DNA of 64,000 bases from Terrabacter sp040702505 (GCF_040702505.1 NZ_JBFBLC010000001.1:1167747-1231746), one strand, 5' to 3'. Positions 41,015 to 50,934 are shown, numbered from the stretch's first letter. Numbers and translations are program-made. Notes: generated by a model not told the origin, from the sequence alone.

Positions 41015-42346
41015 ATGCACAAGCGTGCGCTCGGCGCTGCTGCCGTCACGGGTGTTGCCGCCCTGGCCCTCAGCGCCTGCGGTGGGTCCAGCCCCACCAC
41101 CCCGTCCAACACGGCCGCCGGCTCCAGCGCCGGCACGAGCAAGGCCGCCACGACGACGGGCACCCCCGAGACGCCGAGCGGCACCGCTGCTCCCGTCCGT
41201 GACGCGAACGTCGACCTGGTCATCTGGACCGACGCCGACCGCTCGAAGGCCGTGCAGAAGTACGCCGACCAGTTCGCCGCCGAGAACAACGTCACGGTCA
41301 AGGTCCAGATCTCGACCGACGTGCGCCAGCAGTTCAAGGACGCCACCAAGGTGGGCAAGGGCCCCGACGTCATCGTCGGCGCGCACGACTGGCTCGGCGA
41401 GCTCGTCCAGAACTCGACCGTCGCCCCCGTGAGCCTCAGCTCCGACGTCGCCGCGAAGTTCCTGCCGAGCGCCATCGCCGCCACGAAGTTCAACGGCCAG
41501 TCCTACGGCGTGCCCTACGCCGTCGAGAACATCGGCCTGATGTACAACAAGGACCTCGTCCCCAACCCGCCGAAGACCATGGACGAGCTCGTCTCCATGG
41601 GCCAGAAGCTGGTCAAGGAGGGCAAGGCCAAGCAGGTCCTGTCCCAGTTCGTCTCCAAGGTCGGCAACGCGTACTTCGCCTACCCGTACCTCTCGGCGTT
41701 CGACGGCGGTGGCATCTTCGGCACGAAGGCCAACGGCGACTACGACCCGAACAAGCTCATCGTCAACAGCGCCGGCTCGGTCAAGGGTGGCGAGGAGCTC
41801 GCCAAGCTCGGCAAGGAGAAGGTCCTGTCGACCAACGTCGACGACACGAACCAGGACGCGCTCTTCGACACGAAGGCCGCCCCGTTCATGATCTCCGGCC
41901 CGTGGAGCGTCGCGAAGGCCAAGGACGCCGGCATCAACTACGGCATCGCCCCGCTGCCGAGCATCGCGGGCGGCGGCGCCATGAAGCCGTTCCTCGGCGT
42001 GCAGATGTTCTACGTCTCGAGCAAGGCCAAGAACGCCACCCTCGCTCAGGAGTTCGTCACGAACTACATCCCGCGCAAGGACGTCCAGCTCGCCCTCTTC
42101 GAGGTCGGCAAGCGCCCGCCGGCCCTCAAGGAGGCCTACGACGAGGTCGCCGCGAGCGACCCCGACGTCAAGGCGTGGTACGAGGCCGGCGTCGAGGGCA
42201 AGCCGATGCCGAACATCCCCGCGATGAACTCGGTGTGGGGCCCCTTCGGCCAGGCCACCGCCGACATCATCGCCGGCAAGGCGGGCGCCAAGGAGCGCCT
42301 GGACGCCGCTGCCAAGGAGATCGCGGCCAACATCGCGAAGGGCTGA
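41015..42346 (+). CDS. malE: Maltose/maltodextrin-binding lipoprotein
   Basis: About 443 residues from ATG 41015 (AAAGGAGAATCC upstream). The signal peptide ends in lipobox LSAC, with Cys about residue 22, then a Thr/Ser/Ala-rich linker of about 40 residues. The mature part is a cluster B solute-binding protein: LVIWTDADRSKAVQKYADQF, GPDVIVGAHDWLGEL, YGVPYAVENIGLMYNKDLV, FMISGPWSV. The VIW-D and YAVEN features fit MalE. It heads malE-malF-malG-GH13-malR. Confidence 0.92.
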   Translation: MHKRALGAAAVTGVAALALSACGGSSPTTPSNTAAGSSAGTSKAATTTGTPETPSGTAAPVRDANVDLVIWTDADRSKAVQKYADQFAAENNVTVKVQISTDVRQQFKDATKVGKGPDVIVGAHDWLGELVQNSTVAPVSLSSDVAAKFLPSAIAATKFNGQSYGVPYAVENIGLMYNKDLVPNPPKTMDELVSMGQKLVKEGKAKQVLSQFVSKVGNAYFAYPYLSAFDGGGIFGTKANGDYDPNKLIVNSAGSVKGGEELAKLGKEKVLSTNVDDTNQDALFDTKAAPFMISGPWSVAKAKDAGINYGIAPLPSIAGGGAMKPFLGVQMFYVSSKAKNATLAQEFVTNYIPRKDVQLALFEVGKRPPALKEAYDEVAASDPDVKAWYEAGVEGKPMPNIPAMNSVWGPFGQATADIIAGKAGAKERLDAAAKEIAANIAKG

Positions 42347-42369
42347 GCCCCACCGCTCGGCTCAGTGGC

Positions 42370-42400
42370 TCCGGGACCCGCCGTCACGGCGGGTCCCGGA
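42370..42400 (+). terminator. Hairpin between malE and malF
   Basis: Exact 13-bp arms (42370-42382 and 42388-42400), loop GTCAC. It lies 24 nt after malE and 90 nt before malF. Such intercistronic stems often protect or partly terminate, giving more binding protein than permease. Confidence 0.65.
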
Positions 42401-42490
42401 ACGCGGCCCGCACGGGTCATCAGGGGGCCTCGGGGCTCCCCTTCGTGTATCTACGGCAACGGCGCCGGACCGGCGCAAAAGGACTGTGAC

Positions 42491-44035
42491 ATGACCAAGC
42501 CCATCGCGCTCGCGATCAAGTGGGTGCTCATCCTCGCCGTGATGGCCGGCATCCTCTGGATCGCCACCCAGCTCGCCGCGGCCGGCAACACGATGGCCGT
42601 CATCATCGCGGGGCTCGTGGGGATGGGCATCCTCGCGGTCTACGCGACCCGGCGCTCCGTCCCGCTGAAGTACCTCGTGCCGGGCCTGCTCTTCATGGCC
42701 CTCTTCCAGCTGTGGCCGGTGCTCTACACCGCCAACCTCTCGCTGACGAACTACGGCGACGGGCACCTCTACAGCAAGGAGGACTCGGTCAAGGACATCG
42801 TCGCGCAGTCGGTGCGCGAGGTCCCGAACACCCCCCGCTACAAGATGTCGATCGCGGCCAAGGGCACGGGCGACCCGGCGAACGCCGACCTCGTCCTGCT
42901 CCTGACCAAGCCCGACGGCTCGATGTACGTCGGTGACAAGAAGGGCCTCGAGCCGCTGCCGGCCACCGGCATCGAGAAGACCTCCCTCGGCAAGATCACC
43001 AAGGCCCCCGGCTACACCGTCCTCACCGCCCGCCAGGCCAACCAGCGCAGCAAGGACCTCTCGACGATCGCCGTGCCGACGAGCGACGGCGGCGGCATCA
43101 AGCCCGTCGGCCTCTCCGAGGCGTACGAGGGCCGCTCCACCGTCAAGTACGACGCCGCGGCCGACAGGCTGACCGACAGCTCCACGACGCCGCCCACCGT
43201 CTACGCCCCGAAGGACGCGCGCTGGGTCAACGTCGCCGACCCGAGCCAGTCCTTCCCGCAGGGCTGGAAGGAGAACGTCGGGCTCTCGAACTACACCCGC
43301 ATCTTCACCGACTCGACCCTGCGCGACGGCTTCGTCGGGATCTTCATCTGGAACGTCGTGTTCGCGGTCGTCTCGGTCCTCTCGACCTTCCTGCTCGGCA
43401 TGCTCATCGCCCTCCTCTTCAACGACCCGAGGCTGCGCGGCAAGGGGATCTACCGGTCCCTGCTGATCCTCCCGTACGCCCTGCCCGGCTTCGTCACGGC
43501 GCTGGTGTGGAAGGGCATGTTCAACCAGGACTACGGCATCATCAACCAGACGCTGCACCTGGACGTCGACTGGCTCGGCACGCCGTTCGGCGCCAAGGCG
43601 GCCATCCTCATCACGAACCTGTGGCTGGGCTTCCCCTACATGTTCATCGTGTGCACCGGTGCGCTGCAGTCGATCCCGCAGGACGTGCGCGAGGCCGCGA
43701 CCATCGACGGCGCCAACGCCTTCCGGACGCTGCGCTCGATCATCATGCCGCTGCTGCTCGTCGCCGTCGGCCCGCTGCTCCTCGCCTCGTTCGCCTACAA
43801 CTTCAACAACTTCGGGCTGATCTACCTGCTCACCAAGGGCGGCCCGTTCAACGGCGCCGACACGAGCATCGGCTCGAGTGACCTGCTCATCACGTATGCG
43901 TACCGCCTGGCCTTCTCGGGCAGCGCGCCGAACTACGGCTTCGCAGCCGCGGTGTCCGTCGTCATCTTCCTGCTCGTGGCGCTGATGAGCATCCCGGGCT
44001 TCCGTCGCACCAAGGCCCTTGAGGAGGTCAACTGA
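42491..44035 (+). CDS. malF: Maltodextrin ABC transporter permease MalF
   Basis: About 514 residues. Membrane subunit with about eight helices. Two or three helices at the N-terminus precede a large extracytoplasmic domain (about residues 85-275), as in MalF. The permease core follows. The EAA loop EAATIDGANAFRTLRSIIMP contacts the ATPase. ALPGFVTALVWKGMFNQDYG is a typical permease segment. The stop overlaps malG by one base (TGATG). Confidence 0.92.
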   Translation: MTKPIALAIKWVLILAVMAGILWIATQLAAAGNTMAVIIAGLVGMGILAVYATRRSVPLKYLVPGLLFMALFQLWPVLYTANLSLTNYGDGHLYSKEDSVKDIVAQSVREVPNTPRYKMSIAAKGTGDPANADLVLLLTKPDGSMYVGDKKGLEPLPATGIEKTSLGKITKAPGYTVLTARQANQRSKDLSTIAVPTSDGGGIKPVGLSEAYEGRSTVKYDAAADRLTDSSTTPPTVYAPKDARWVNVADPSQSFPQGWKENVGLSNYTRIFTDSTLRDGFVGIFIWNVVFAVVSVLSTFLLGMLIALLFNDPRLRGKGIYRSLLILPYALPGFVTALVWKGMFNQDYGIINQTLHLDVDWLGTPFGAKAAILITNLWLGFPYMFIVCTGALQSIPQDVREAATIDGANAFRTLRSIIMPLLLVAVGPLLLASFAYNFNNFGLIYLLTKGGPFNGADTSIGSSDLLITYAYRLAFSGSAPNYGFAAAVSVVIFLLVALMSIPGFRRTKALEEVN

Positions 44036-44979
44036 TGTCGACCCTGAACGTTCCGGTGCCGGCGGGCACCACGACTCTGGAGCCCAGCGAGGACCAGCGG
44101 GCCGGCACAACCCCTGCATCGCCCAAGCGCAAGGGCCTCGGCGGCTCGGTGTGGTGGCGCCACGCACTCGGGATCCTCGCCCTGATGTGGGCGCTCTTCC
44201 CGATCCTCTTCATCTACTCGGCCGCCACCAACCCCAGCGGCACGCTCAACACGGCGAGCCTCCTGCCGTCGGGCTTCTCGACGAAGAACTTCACCGACCT
44301 GTTCAACGACAGCTCGCGCCCGTTCTGGACCTGGTACAAGAACTCGATGATCATCTCGCTCGTCGGCGCGCTGGCGGCGGTCTTCCTCGGCGCCCTCGCG
44401 GCGTTCGCCTTCTCGCGGCTGCGGTTCAAGGGCCGTCGGCCCGGCATGATGGCGCTGCTGCTGACGACGTTCTTCCCGGCGCTGCTCGCCATCGTCGCGA
44501 CCTACATCATCTTCGCGGCGATCGGTGACGTGCTGCCGGCCTTCGGCCTCAACACCACCACGGGCCTGATCCTCGCCTACCTCGGCGGCGCGCTCGGCGC
44601 CAACGTCTGGCTGCTCAAGGGCTACTTCGACACCGTGCCGCGCGAGCTCGACGAGGCGGCCATCGTCGACGGCGCCAGCCACGTGCGCATCTTCTTCACG
44701 ATGACCCTGCGCCTCGTCATGCCGATCCTCGTCACCGTCTTCATGCTCGTCTTCGTCGGGCTCTATGGCGAGTTCATGCTGGCCAGCGTCTTCCTCACGG
44801 ACGTCGACCAGCAGACGCTCGGCGTCGGCCTCTACGGCATGACGCTCGGCACCGACGCGAACACCCTCTTCGGGCGGTTCACGGCCGGCGCCCTGCTCGG
44901 CTCGATCCCCGTCATGCTGCTCTACCTGGCCTTCCAGAAGCAGCTCGTCGGTGGCCTGACGACGGGCTCCGTCAAGTGA
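44035..44979 (+). CDS. malG: Maltodextrin ABC transporter permease MalG
   Basis: 314 residues with about six helices. A polar leader of about 40 residues precedes the first helix (LGILALMWALFPILFIYSAA). The EAA loop is ELDEAAIVDGASHVRIFFTM. YGEFMLASVFLTD near the end is typical of MalG. ATG overlaps the malF stop, and its own stop overlaps the GH13 start (GTGA), so the genes are translationally coupled. Confidence 0.92.
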   Translation: MSTLNVPVPAGTTTLEPSEDQRAGTTPASPKRKGLGGSVWWRHALGILALMWALFPILFIYSAATNPSGTLNTASLLPSGFSTKNFTDLFNDSSRPFWTWYKNSMIISLVGALAAVFLGALAAFAFSRLRFKGRRPGMMALLLTTFFPALLAIVATYIIFAAIGDVLPAFGLNTTTGLILAYLGGALGANVWLLKGYFDTVPRELDEAAIVDGASHVRIFFTMTLRLVMPILVTVFMLVFVGLYGEFMLASVFLTDVDQQTLGVGLYGMTLGTDANTLFGRFTAGALLGSIPVMLLYLAFQKQLVGGLTTGSVK

Positions 44980-46871
44980 CCGCTGCCCCGGCCCGCCAGT
45001 CCGCCACGCCCAGCCGGCTCAGCGAGCCGCACCACGACGGGTCGGGGCGCTACGTCTCCAACCAGGCGCCGCGCCTCGGCGACCGTGTCGACGTACTCGT
45101 CCGGGTGCCGCTCGAGGCCGAGGTCGACGCGGTCCACGTGCGCACGGCGCCCGACGGTGAGGCCACCTTCGTGGCGGCCCGCAAGGTGCGCACGACTGCG
45201 GTGGACGCCTGGTGGCGTGCGACACTGACCTGCCACAACCCCGTCACGAGCTACCGCTTCCTGCTGACCGGTGGGCCGACGAAGTACGCGTGGCTCAACG
45301 GCACTGGGGTGCACCACCGCGACGTGCCCGACGCGAGCGACTTCCGCCTCGTCGCCCACGGCGCGCCGCCGCCCGCCTGGGCCCAGGGTGCGGTGGTCTA
45401 CCAGATCTTCCCGGACCGCTTCGCCCGCTCGAAGGGCGCCGACAAGCGCCCCACCCCGGACTGGGCGATCCCGGCCGACTGGTCCGACCCCGTCGACATC
45501 ACCCCGAAGGGCGTCGGGCGCCAGCTCTACGGCGGCGACCTCGACGGCATCACCGAGCACCTCGACCACCTGGTCGACCTCGGCGTCGACGTCGTCTACA
45601 TGACGCCGTTCTTCCCGGCCCGGTCCAACCACCGCTACGACGCGTCCTCCTTCGAGGAGATCGACCCGCTCCTCGGTGGTGCTCCGGCATTGCGCCGCCT
45701 GACCGCCGCGGCCCACGAGCGGGGCCTCAAGGTCATGGGCGACTTCACGACGAACCACACGGGCGACGCGCACGAGTGGTTCCTCGCCGCCACCGGCCCG
45801 GGGGGCAAGTCCGCGCCCGAGCGCGACTACTACATCTGGGAGGACGGCACCTACGTCTCCTGGCTCGGGGTGCCCTCCCTGCCCAAGCTCAACCACCTCA
45901 ACGCGGCGTTGCGCCACCGGATCTTCGAGGACCCCAAGGGAGTCGTACGCAAGTGGCTGGGTCGCTCGGGCGGCCTCGACGGGTGGCGGGTCGACGTCGC
46001 GAACATGACCGGCCGCTGGCGCGACACGGACGTCAACCACGACGTGGCCAGGCAGATGCGTGACGTCATGGGCCGGGTGGCGCCCGACGCGCTGCTCGTC
46101 GGCGAGCACTTCCACGACTACACGCCCGACGTGCCGGGCGACGGCTGGCACGGCATCATGAACTACGCCGGCTTCTGCAAGCCGGCGTGGACCTGGCTGC
46201 GGCAGGAGCCGAAGAACCCGCGCTTCCTCGGTGCGCCGGTCCCGCTGCCGCTGCTCGAGGCCGATGCGGTCGTCGAGACGATGCGCGACTTCACCTCGCG
46301 CATCGCCTGGCAGTCGCTCGTCCACTCCTTCAACCTCGTCGGCTCGCACGACGTGCCGCGCCTGCGCACGCTGGTGGGCGCCGACGCGGTCGAGGCCGCT
46401 GCGGGGCTGCTCTTCACCTTCCCGTCGATGCCGATGCTCACCTACGGTGACGAGATCGGCATGGAGGGCACCTTCGGCGAGGACGGTCGTCGTCCGATGC
46501 CCTGGGACGAGAACGCCTGGGACGCAGGCACGCTCGCGATCTACCGCGGCCTCATCGGCGCGCGGAAGCGCTCGGTTGCCCTGCGCACCGGCGGCCTCCG
46601 CTGGGTCCACGCCGAGGGCGACGCCATGGTCTACCTCCGCGAGACGCTCGACGAGGTCGCCCTGGTCCACGTCGCCCGGGCCGCCCACGAGCCGGTCGTC
46701 CTCGACGCCCGGCACCTCGCCGGGGTCGAGAACGGCTCGCCGCTCTACGGACCTGCGCCCAAGGTCGACGGCACTGCTGTCACACTGGGCGCTTCCGGGC
46801 CCGGGGTCAGCATCTGGACGTGGCGCCCGGCCGACGACGGCCCGCGGCACGTCCGACGAAGGGGGAGGTGA
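44976..46871 (+). CDS. Glycoside hydrolase family 13 (maltodextrin-degrading alpha-glucosidase/neopullulanase type)
   Basis: 631 residues, GTG. An N-terminal beta domain (about 1-130) like those of neopullulanase/cyclomaltodextrinase enzymes is followed by the (beta/alpha)8 barrel. GH13 regions: VVYMTPFF, DFTTNHTG, GWRVDVANM (nucleophile Asp about residue 338), LLVGEHF (acid/base Glu about 377) and GSHDVPR (transition-state Asp about 458). No signal peptide, so it acts in the cytoplasm on imported maltodextrins. It lies between malG and the regulator gene. Confidence 0.9.
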   Translation: MTAAPARQSATPSRLSEPHHDGSGRYVSNQAPRLGDRVDVLVRVPLEAEVDAVHVRTAPDGEATFVAARKVRTTAVDAWWRATLTCHNPVTSYRFLLTGGPTKYAWLNGTGVHHRDVPDASDFRLVAHGAPPPAWAQGAVVYQIFPDRFARSKGADKRPTPDWAIPADWSDPVDITPKGVGRQLYGGDLDGITEHLDHLVDLGVDVVYMTPFFPARSNHRYDASSFEEIDPLLGGAPALRRLTAAAHERGLKVMGDFTTNHTGDAHEWFLAATGPGGKSAPERDYYIWEDGTYVSWLGVPSLPKLNHLNAALRHRIFEDPKGVVRKWLGRSGGLDGWRVDVANMTGRWRDTDVNHDVARQMRDVMGRVAPDALLVGEHFHDYTPDVPGDGWHGIMNYAGFCKPAWTWLRQEPKNPRFLGAPVPLPLLEADAVVETMRDFTSRIAWQSLVHSFNLVGSHDVPRLRTLVGADAVEAAAGLLFTFPSMPMLTYGDEIGMEGTFGEDGRRPMPWDENAWDAGTLAIYRGLIGARKRSVALRTGGLRWVHAEGDAMVYLRETLDEVALVHVARAAHEPVVLDARHLAGVENGSPLYGPAPKVDGTAVTLGASGPGVSIWTWRPADDGPRHVRRRGR

Positions 46872-46872
46872 C

Positions 46873-47886
46873 GTGAAGGCACGTCTGCGTGACATCGCCG
46901 ACCAGGCGAATGTGTCCGAGGCGACCGTCTCGCGCGTGCTCAACGGCAAGCCCGGCGTGGCGGAGTCGACGCGCCAGGCCGTCCTCACGGCCCTCGACGT
47001 CCTCGGCTACGACCGCCCGAGTCGCCTGCGCCGCAAGAGTGCCGGGCTGGTCGGGCTCATCGTGCCCGAGCTGACGAACCCGATCTTCCCGGCCTTCGCG
47101 CAGATCATCGAGAACTCGCTGGCGCAGAACGGCTACACGCCGGTCCTCTGCACGCAGGTCGCCGGGGGAGTGCATGAGGACGACTACGTCCAGATGCTCC
47201 TCGAGCGCGGTGTCGCGGGCATCATCTTCATCTCCGGCCTGCACGCCGACACGACGAGCAAGCCCGACCGCTACATCGCGCTGCGCGAGCGCAACCTGCC
47301 GCTCGTCCTCGTCAACGGCTACATCGAGGGCGTCGACGCGCCGTTCATCAGCAACGACGACGTCGCGTCGATGGGTCTGGCGCTCGAGCACCTCGTGAGC
47401 CTGGGCCACCGCGAGATCGGCCTCGCCGTCGGGCCCGACCGCTACGTGCCGGTGATCCGCAAGATCGCCGGCTTCCGCCACTCGATGCAGGAGCTGACCG
47501 GCCGCTCCGACGTGGACGACCTCATCGAGCGCTCGCTCTTCTCGGTCGAGGGCGGCGCCTCCGCCGCGGGACGCCTGCTCGACCGCGGCGCGACGGCGGT
47601 CGTGTGCGGGTCGGACCTCATGGCGCTCGGGGCCATTCGCGAGGCGCGCAAGCGCGGGCTCAACGTGCCGCGCGACTTCTCGGTGGTCGGCTACGACGAC
47701 TCGACGCTCATCGCCTTCACCGACCCCCCGCTGACGACGGTGCGCCAGGCGGTCAACGCCATGAGCGCCGCGACGGTGCGCGCGCTCCTCGACGAGATCG
47801 CCGGGCAACCCTCTCCCAGAGCGGAGTACGTCTTCCGTCCCGAGCTGGTCGTCCGTGGCTCGACGGGGGCCGTGCGGCGCCACTGA
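46873..47886 (+). CDS. malR: LacI-family regulator of the mal cluster
   Basis: About 337 residues from GTG 46873 with GGGGGAGG upstream. N-terminal HTH RLRDIADQANVSEATVSRVLNG with the hinge RPSRLRRKSAGLVG, then the sugar-binding domain (GLIVPELTNPIFPAFAQIIE, VAGIIFISGLHAD, VVCGSDLMALGAI, FSVVGYDDSTLIAF). It is the last gene of the mal operon. It likely represses the malK/malE promoters at the palindrome near 40.92 kb until a maltose-type sugar binds. The gene symbol rests on context. Confidence 0.88.
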   Translation: MKARLRDIADQANVSEATVSRVLNGKPGVAESTRQAVLTALDVLGYDRPSRLRRKSAGLVGLIVPELTNPIFPAFAQIIENSLAQNGYTPVLCTQVAGGVHEDDYVQMLLERGVAGIIFISGLHADTTSKPDRYIALRERNLPLVLVNGYIEGVDAPFISNDDVASMGLALEHLVSLGHREIGLAVGPDRYVPVIRKIAGFRHSMQELTGRSDVDDLIERSLFSVEGGASAAGRLLDRGATAVVCGSDLMALGAIREARKRGLNVPRDFSVVGYDDSTLIAFTDPPLTTVRQAVNAMSAATVRALLDEIAGQPSPRAEYVFRPELVVRGSTGAVRRH

Positions 47887-47971
47887 CCGAGGGGACGGCA
47901 GGGCGGCATACCCGAGCGGTCGGGTCGTGGACGCGGCCCGGGGGCGTGTGCCGCCGGGCAAGCCGCGTGGC

Positions 47972-48775
47972 TCAGCTCGCCGGGTGGGCGGCCGAGCAGG
48001 AGTCGAGCAGCCGGGTCAGGAGCTCGGCCACGGCGGACTCGTCGTCGACGCGGTAGCGGGCCGCGGTCGAGCCGGTGCCGACCTTGACGGTGACGTCGTC
48101 GGTCCGTCGCAGGCGGGCGAACGCGTCCTCGTCGGTGACGTCGTCGCCGAGGTAGAGGCGGGCACTCGCGTCGAGGTTGCGGGCGAGCGCCGTGACGGCA
48201 GAGCCCTTGTCGGCATGGGAGACCGAGAGCTCGAGCACCGACTTGCCCTTGAGCACCTTGACCCCCGGGTGGTCGAGGGCGACGCGACGTGCGTCAGCGA
48301 TGGCGGCGTCGCCGACCTCCGGCGGCAGGCCGCGGACGTGGACGACCACCGCCGCCGGCTTCAGCTCGATGTTGGCCTGTGGATGGCTCTCCTTGACGAG
48401 CGCCTCGATGTCGGAACGCAGCTCGGCGAGCGTGGCCTCGTCGTCGGGGGTGACGGACGCGGCTGCCATGGCCTCGCGCACGGCCTCGCTCGAGGACTCG
48501 GCGCCGTGGCTGCCGATGAGCACGATCGGCTCGTCCTCCTCGAGGCCGGTGAGGGTGCGCAGGGTGGCGAGGTCGCGCCCCGACACGACGGCGACGTGCA
48601 CGTCGGGCAGCGCGGCGAGCGAACGCAGCGAGTCGATGACGCCGGGCACCGGAGTGGCCTGCATCGGGTCGGTGACAAGGGGCGCCAGGACGCCGTCGTA
48701 GTCGGTGGCGACGAGCACGCAAGGTGCCGCCGCAGCGCGGGTGAGGGCGTCCTCGAGCGCGGCCTGGTGGGTCAC
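47972..48775 (-). CDS. otsB: Trehalose-6-phosphate phosphatase
   Basis: About 267 residues; GTG overlaps the otsA stop. HAD-type phosphatase: nucleophile motif VATDYDGVLAPLV (DxDG), VVSGRDLATL, IGSHGAE, Lys in KGSAVTAL and the acidic motif YLGDDVTDEDAFARL. Removes phosphate from trehalose 6-phosphate. Convergent with malR and cotranscribed behind otsA. With the mal genes next door, the region can turn imported glucans into trehalose precursors. Confidence 0.93.
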   Translation of the reverse strand: MTHQAALEDALTRAAAAPCVLVATDYDGVLAPLVTDPMQATPVPGVIDSLRSLAALPDVHVAVVSGRDLATLRTLTGLEEDEPIVLIGSHGAESSSEAVREAMAAASVTPDDEATLAELRSDIEALVKESHPQANIELKPAAVVVHVRGLPPEVGDAAIADARRVALDHPGVKVLKGKSVLELSVSHADKGSAVTALARNLDASARLYLGDDVTDEDAFARLRRTDDVTVKVGTGSTAARYRVDDESAVAELLTRLLDSCSAAHPAS

Positions 48776-50274
48776 GAGCGGGCCCGGGTGCGGTTGTCGG
48801 GCTCGGGCATCCGCGGGGTCTCCTCGGCGTGGGGGACGGGATGCTCGCGCGGCTCGGGCGCCGGCAGCTCGGGCGCGGCGGCCAGCGCCGCGAGATAGCG
48901 GGCGGCCCAGCGCTGGACGTCGTGGTCGGACACCCGGCGTCGCAGCGCCTTCATGATGCGCTGCTTGTCCTTGGCCGGGGTGTTGATCGCGCGCAGGATC
49001 GTCTGCTTGAGGCCCTCGATGTCGTGTGGGTTGCACGCGAAGGCCTGGTGCAGCTCGTGCCAGGCGCCGGTGAACTCGGACAGCACCAGGGCGCCGCCGA
49101 GGTCGTGGCGGCAGGTGACGTACTCCTTGGCGACGAGGTTCATCCCGTCGCGAAGGGGGGTGACGAGCATGACGTCGGCCGCCTGGAAGAGCGCCGCCAT
49201 CTCCTCGCGGGGGTAGGAGTGGTGCAGGTAGTGCACGGCCGGCGCGCCGATCTTGCCCAGCTCGCCGTTGATGCGGCCCACGGTCTGCTCGATCTCGGCG
49301 CGCAGGATGCGGTAGGCGTCGACGCGCTCACGGCTCGGTGTGGCGACCTGCACGAGGGTGACCTCGGGTGGCCCGAGGCGCCGCTCGGACAGCAGCTCCT
49401 CGTAGGCCTTGAGCCGGTGCCGGATGCCCTTGGTGTAGTCGAGCCGGTCGACGCCGAGCATGAGCACCTCGGGGTTGCCGAGGCTCTCGCGGATCTCCTT
49501 GGCGCGGGCCATCACCTCGGGCCGCTTGGCGAGCTCCTCGAGGCCCTTGAAGTCGACGGAGATCGGGATGGCGGCGGCGCGCACCTGGCGGTTCTCGCCC
49601 TCGACCGTGACGCGGTCGCGCCGGGTCGCCGCCCCGAGCAGCTGGCGGCAGGCGCGGATGAAGTTGCGGGCGTCGGCCTGGCGCTGGAAGCCGAGGAAGT
49701 CGGCGCCGAGGAGGCCGTTCAGCAGCTGGGTGCGCCACGGCAGCTGGGCGAAGAGCTCGACGGGCGGGAAGGGGATGTGGTTGAACCACCCGATGCGCAC
49801 GTCGGGGCGCAGCGTGCGCAGCATCGCCGGGACGAGCTGCAGCTGGTAGTCCTGAACCCAGACGGTGGCGCCCTCGGCAGCCACCTCGGCGACCGCCTCG
49901 GCGAAGCGCTGGTTGACCCGGCGGTAGCTCGACCACCACTCGCGGTGGAAGCTCGCCGGGACGATGACGTCGTGGTAGATCGGCCAGAGGGTGTCGTTGG
50001 AGAAGCCCTCGTAGTAGTCGCGCACGTCCTCGGCCGACAGGGGGACCGGGTGCAGGTAGATGCCGTCCTCCTCGAACGGCTCGGGCGCGTCGCCGGCGTC
50101 TCCGGCCCACCCGACCCAGGCGCCCGGCTGCGAGCGCATCACCGACTCCATGGCCGTCACGAGGCCGCCGGGGCTGCGCCGCCACTCCACCTCGCCGTCG
50201 TCGGTGACGACCTTGTCGACGGGCAGGCGGTTGGCCGCGATGACGAGGTCGTAGGTCGGCCGGTCGGACGACAC
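48772..50274 (-). CDS. otsA: Trehalose-6-phosphate synthase (GT20)
   Basis: About 500 residues from GTG 50274, chosen for AGGAG eight nt upstream; an in-frame ATG at 50355 lacks such a site. OtsA joins UDP- or ADP-glucose to glucose 6-phosphate. Typical segments: VIAANRLPVDK, SPGGLVTAM, VWVQDYQLQLVPAML, IGWFNHIPFPPVELF, VDRLDYTKGIRHRL, and TPLRDGMNLVAKEYV with the donor-binding Glu. A Pro/Arg-rich C-terminal tail of about 35 residues is extra. Confidence 0.95.
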   Translation of the reverse strand: MSSDRPTYDLVIAANRLPVDKVVTDDGEVEWRRSPGGLVTAMESVMRSQPGAWVGWAGDAGDAPEPFEEDGIYLHPVPLSAEDVRDYYEGFSNDTLWPIYHDVIVPASFHREWWSSYRRVNQRFAEAVAEVAAEGATVWVQDYQLQLVPAMLRTLRPDVRIGWFNHIPFPPVELFAQLPWRTQLLNGLLGADFLGFQRQADARNFIRACRQLLGAATRRDRVTVEGENRQVRAAAIPISVDFKGLEELAKRPEVMARAKEIRESLGNPEVLMLGVDRLDYTKGIRHRLKAYEELLSERRLGPPEVTLVQVATPSRERVDAYRILRAEIEQTVGRINGELGKIGAPAVHYLHHSYPREEMAALFQAADVMLVTPLRDGMNLVAKEYVTCRHDLGGALVLSEFTGAWHELHQAFACNPHDIEGLKQTILRAINTPAKDKQRIMKALRRRVSDHDVQRWAARYLAALAAAPELPAPEPREHPVPHAEETPRMPEPDNRTRARS

Positions 50275-50502
50275 GCAATCAACTCCTGCACTCGAGGACG
50301 GTTGCCGCATACCCGATGGGACGGGTGCCGGTCCACGAGCACCGGCCCGCGGCACGAGGGACGCGATCGCGTCTCACTCTAACGAGCGAAGTCTGGCGGC
50401 CGGGTGCGGTGCGGCTCTAGGGTCGAGTCAGGGCATCTCCGGCGCACCTCGGCGTGTTGGGGTGGGCCGCCGGAGGCGCATCCACAAGGTGAAGGAGTCG
50501 CC

Positions 50503-50934
50503 GTGAAGATTTCGGACGTGCTGCGCCACAAGGGCAGCGAGGTCATCACCATCCAGCCCGATGCGAGCGTCTCGACCCTGCTCGCCCTGCTGGCCGATCA
50601 CCGCATCGGCGCCGTCGTGGTGAGCACGGACGGGACGAGCATCGACGGGATCGTGAGCGAGCGCGACGTCGTGCTGCACCTCCATTCGACGGGCACCGGC
50701 GTGCTCGACGGCCCGGTCTCGCAGATCATGACGAGCGACGTCACGACCGGCTCTGCGGACGACGACGTCGCAGACCTCGCCGGGACGATGACCGAGGAGC
50801 GGGTGCGCCACGTGCCCATCGTCGATCCGGCCGGACGGCTGACGGCGATCGTCTCGATCGGCGACATCGTCAAGCACCGGCTGGCCGAGCTGCAGTCCGA
50901 GCGCGACCAGCTGCGCGACTACATCAGCCACTGA
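50503..50934 (+). CDS. Two-CBS-domain protein
   Basis: About 143 residues from GTG 50503 (AAGGAG upstream). Two CBS domains: VITIQPDASVSTLLALLADHR with IGAVVV and GIVSERDVV, then VTTGSADDDVADLAGTM with RHVPIVD and IVSIGDIVKHRL. A helical tail (LQSERDQLRDYISH) ends it. Stand-alone CBS pairs such as mycobacterial HRP1 sense adenine nucleotides or are hypoxia-induced. The ligand here is unknown. It is followed 78 nt later by the kinase gene. Confidence 0.9.
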   Translation: MKISDVLRHKGSEVITIQPDASVSTLLALLADHRIGAVVVSTDGTSIDGIVSERDVVLHLHSTGTGVLDGPVSQIMTSDVTTGSADDDVADLAGTMTEERVRHVPIVDPAGRLTAIVSIGDIVKHRLAELQSERDQLRDYISH

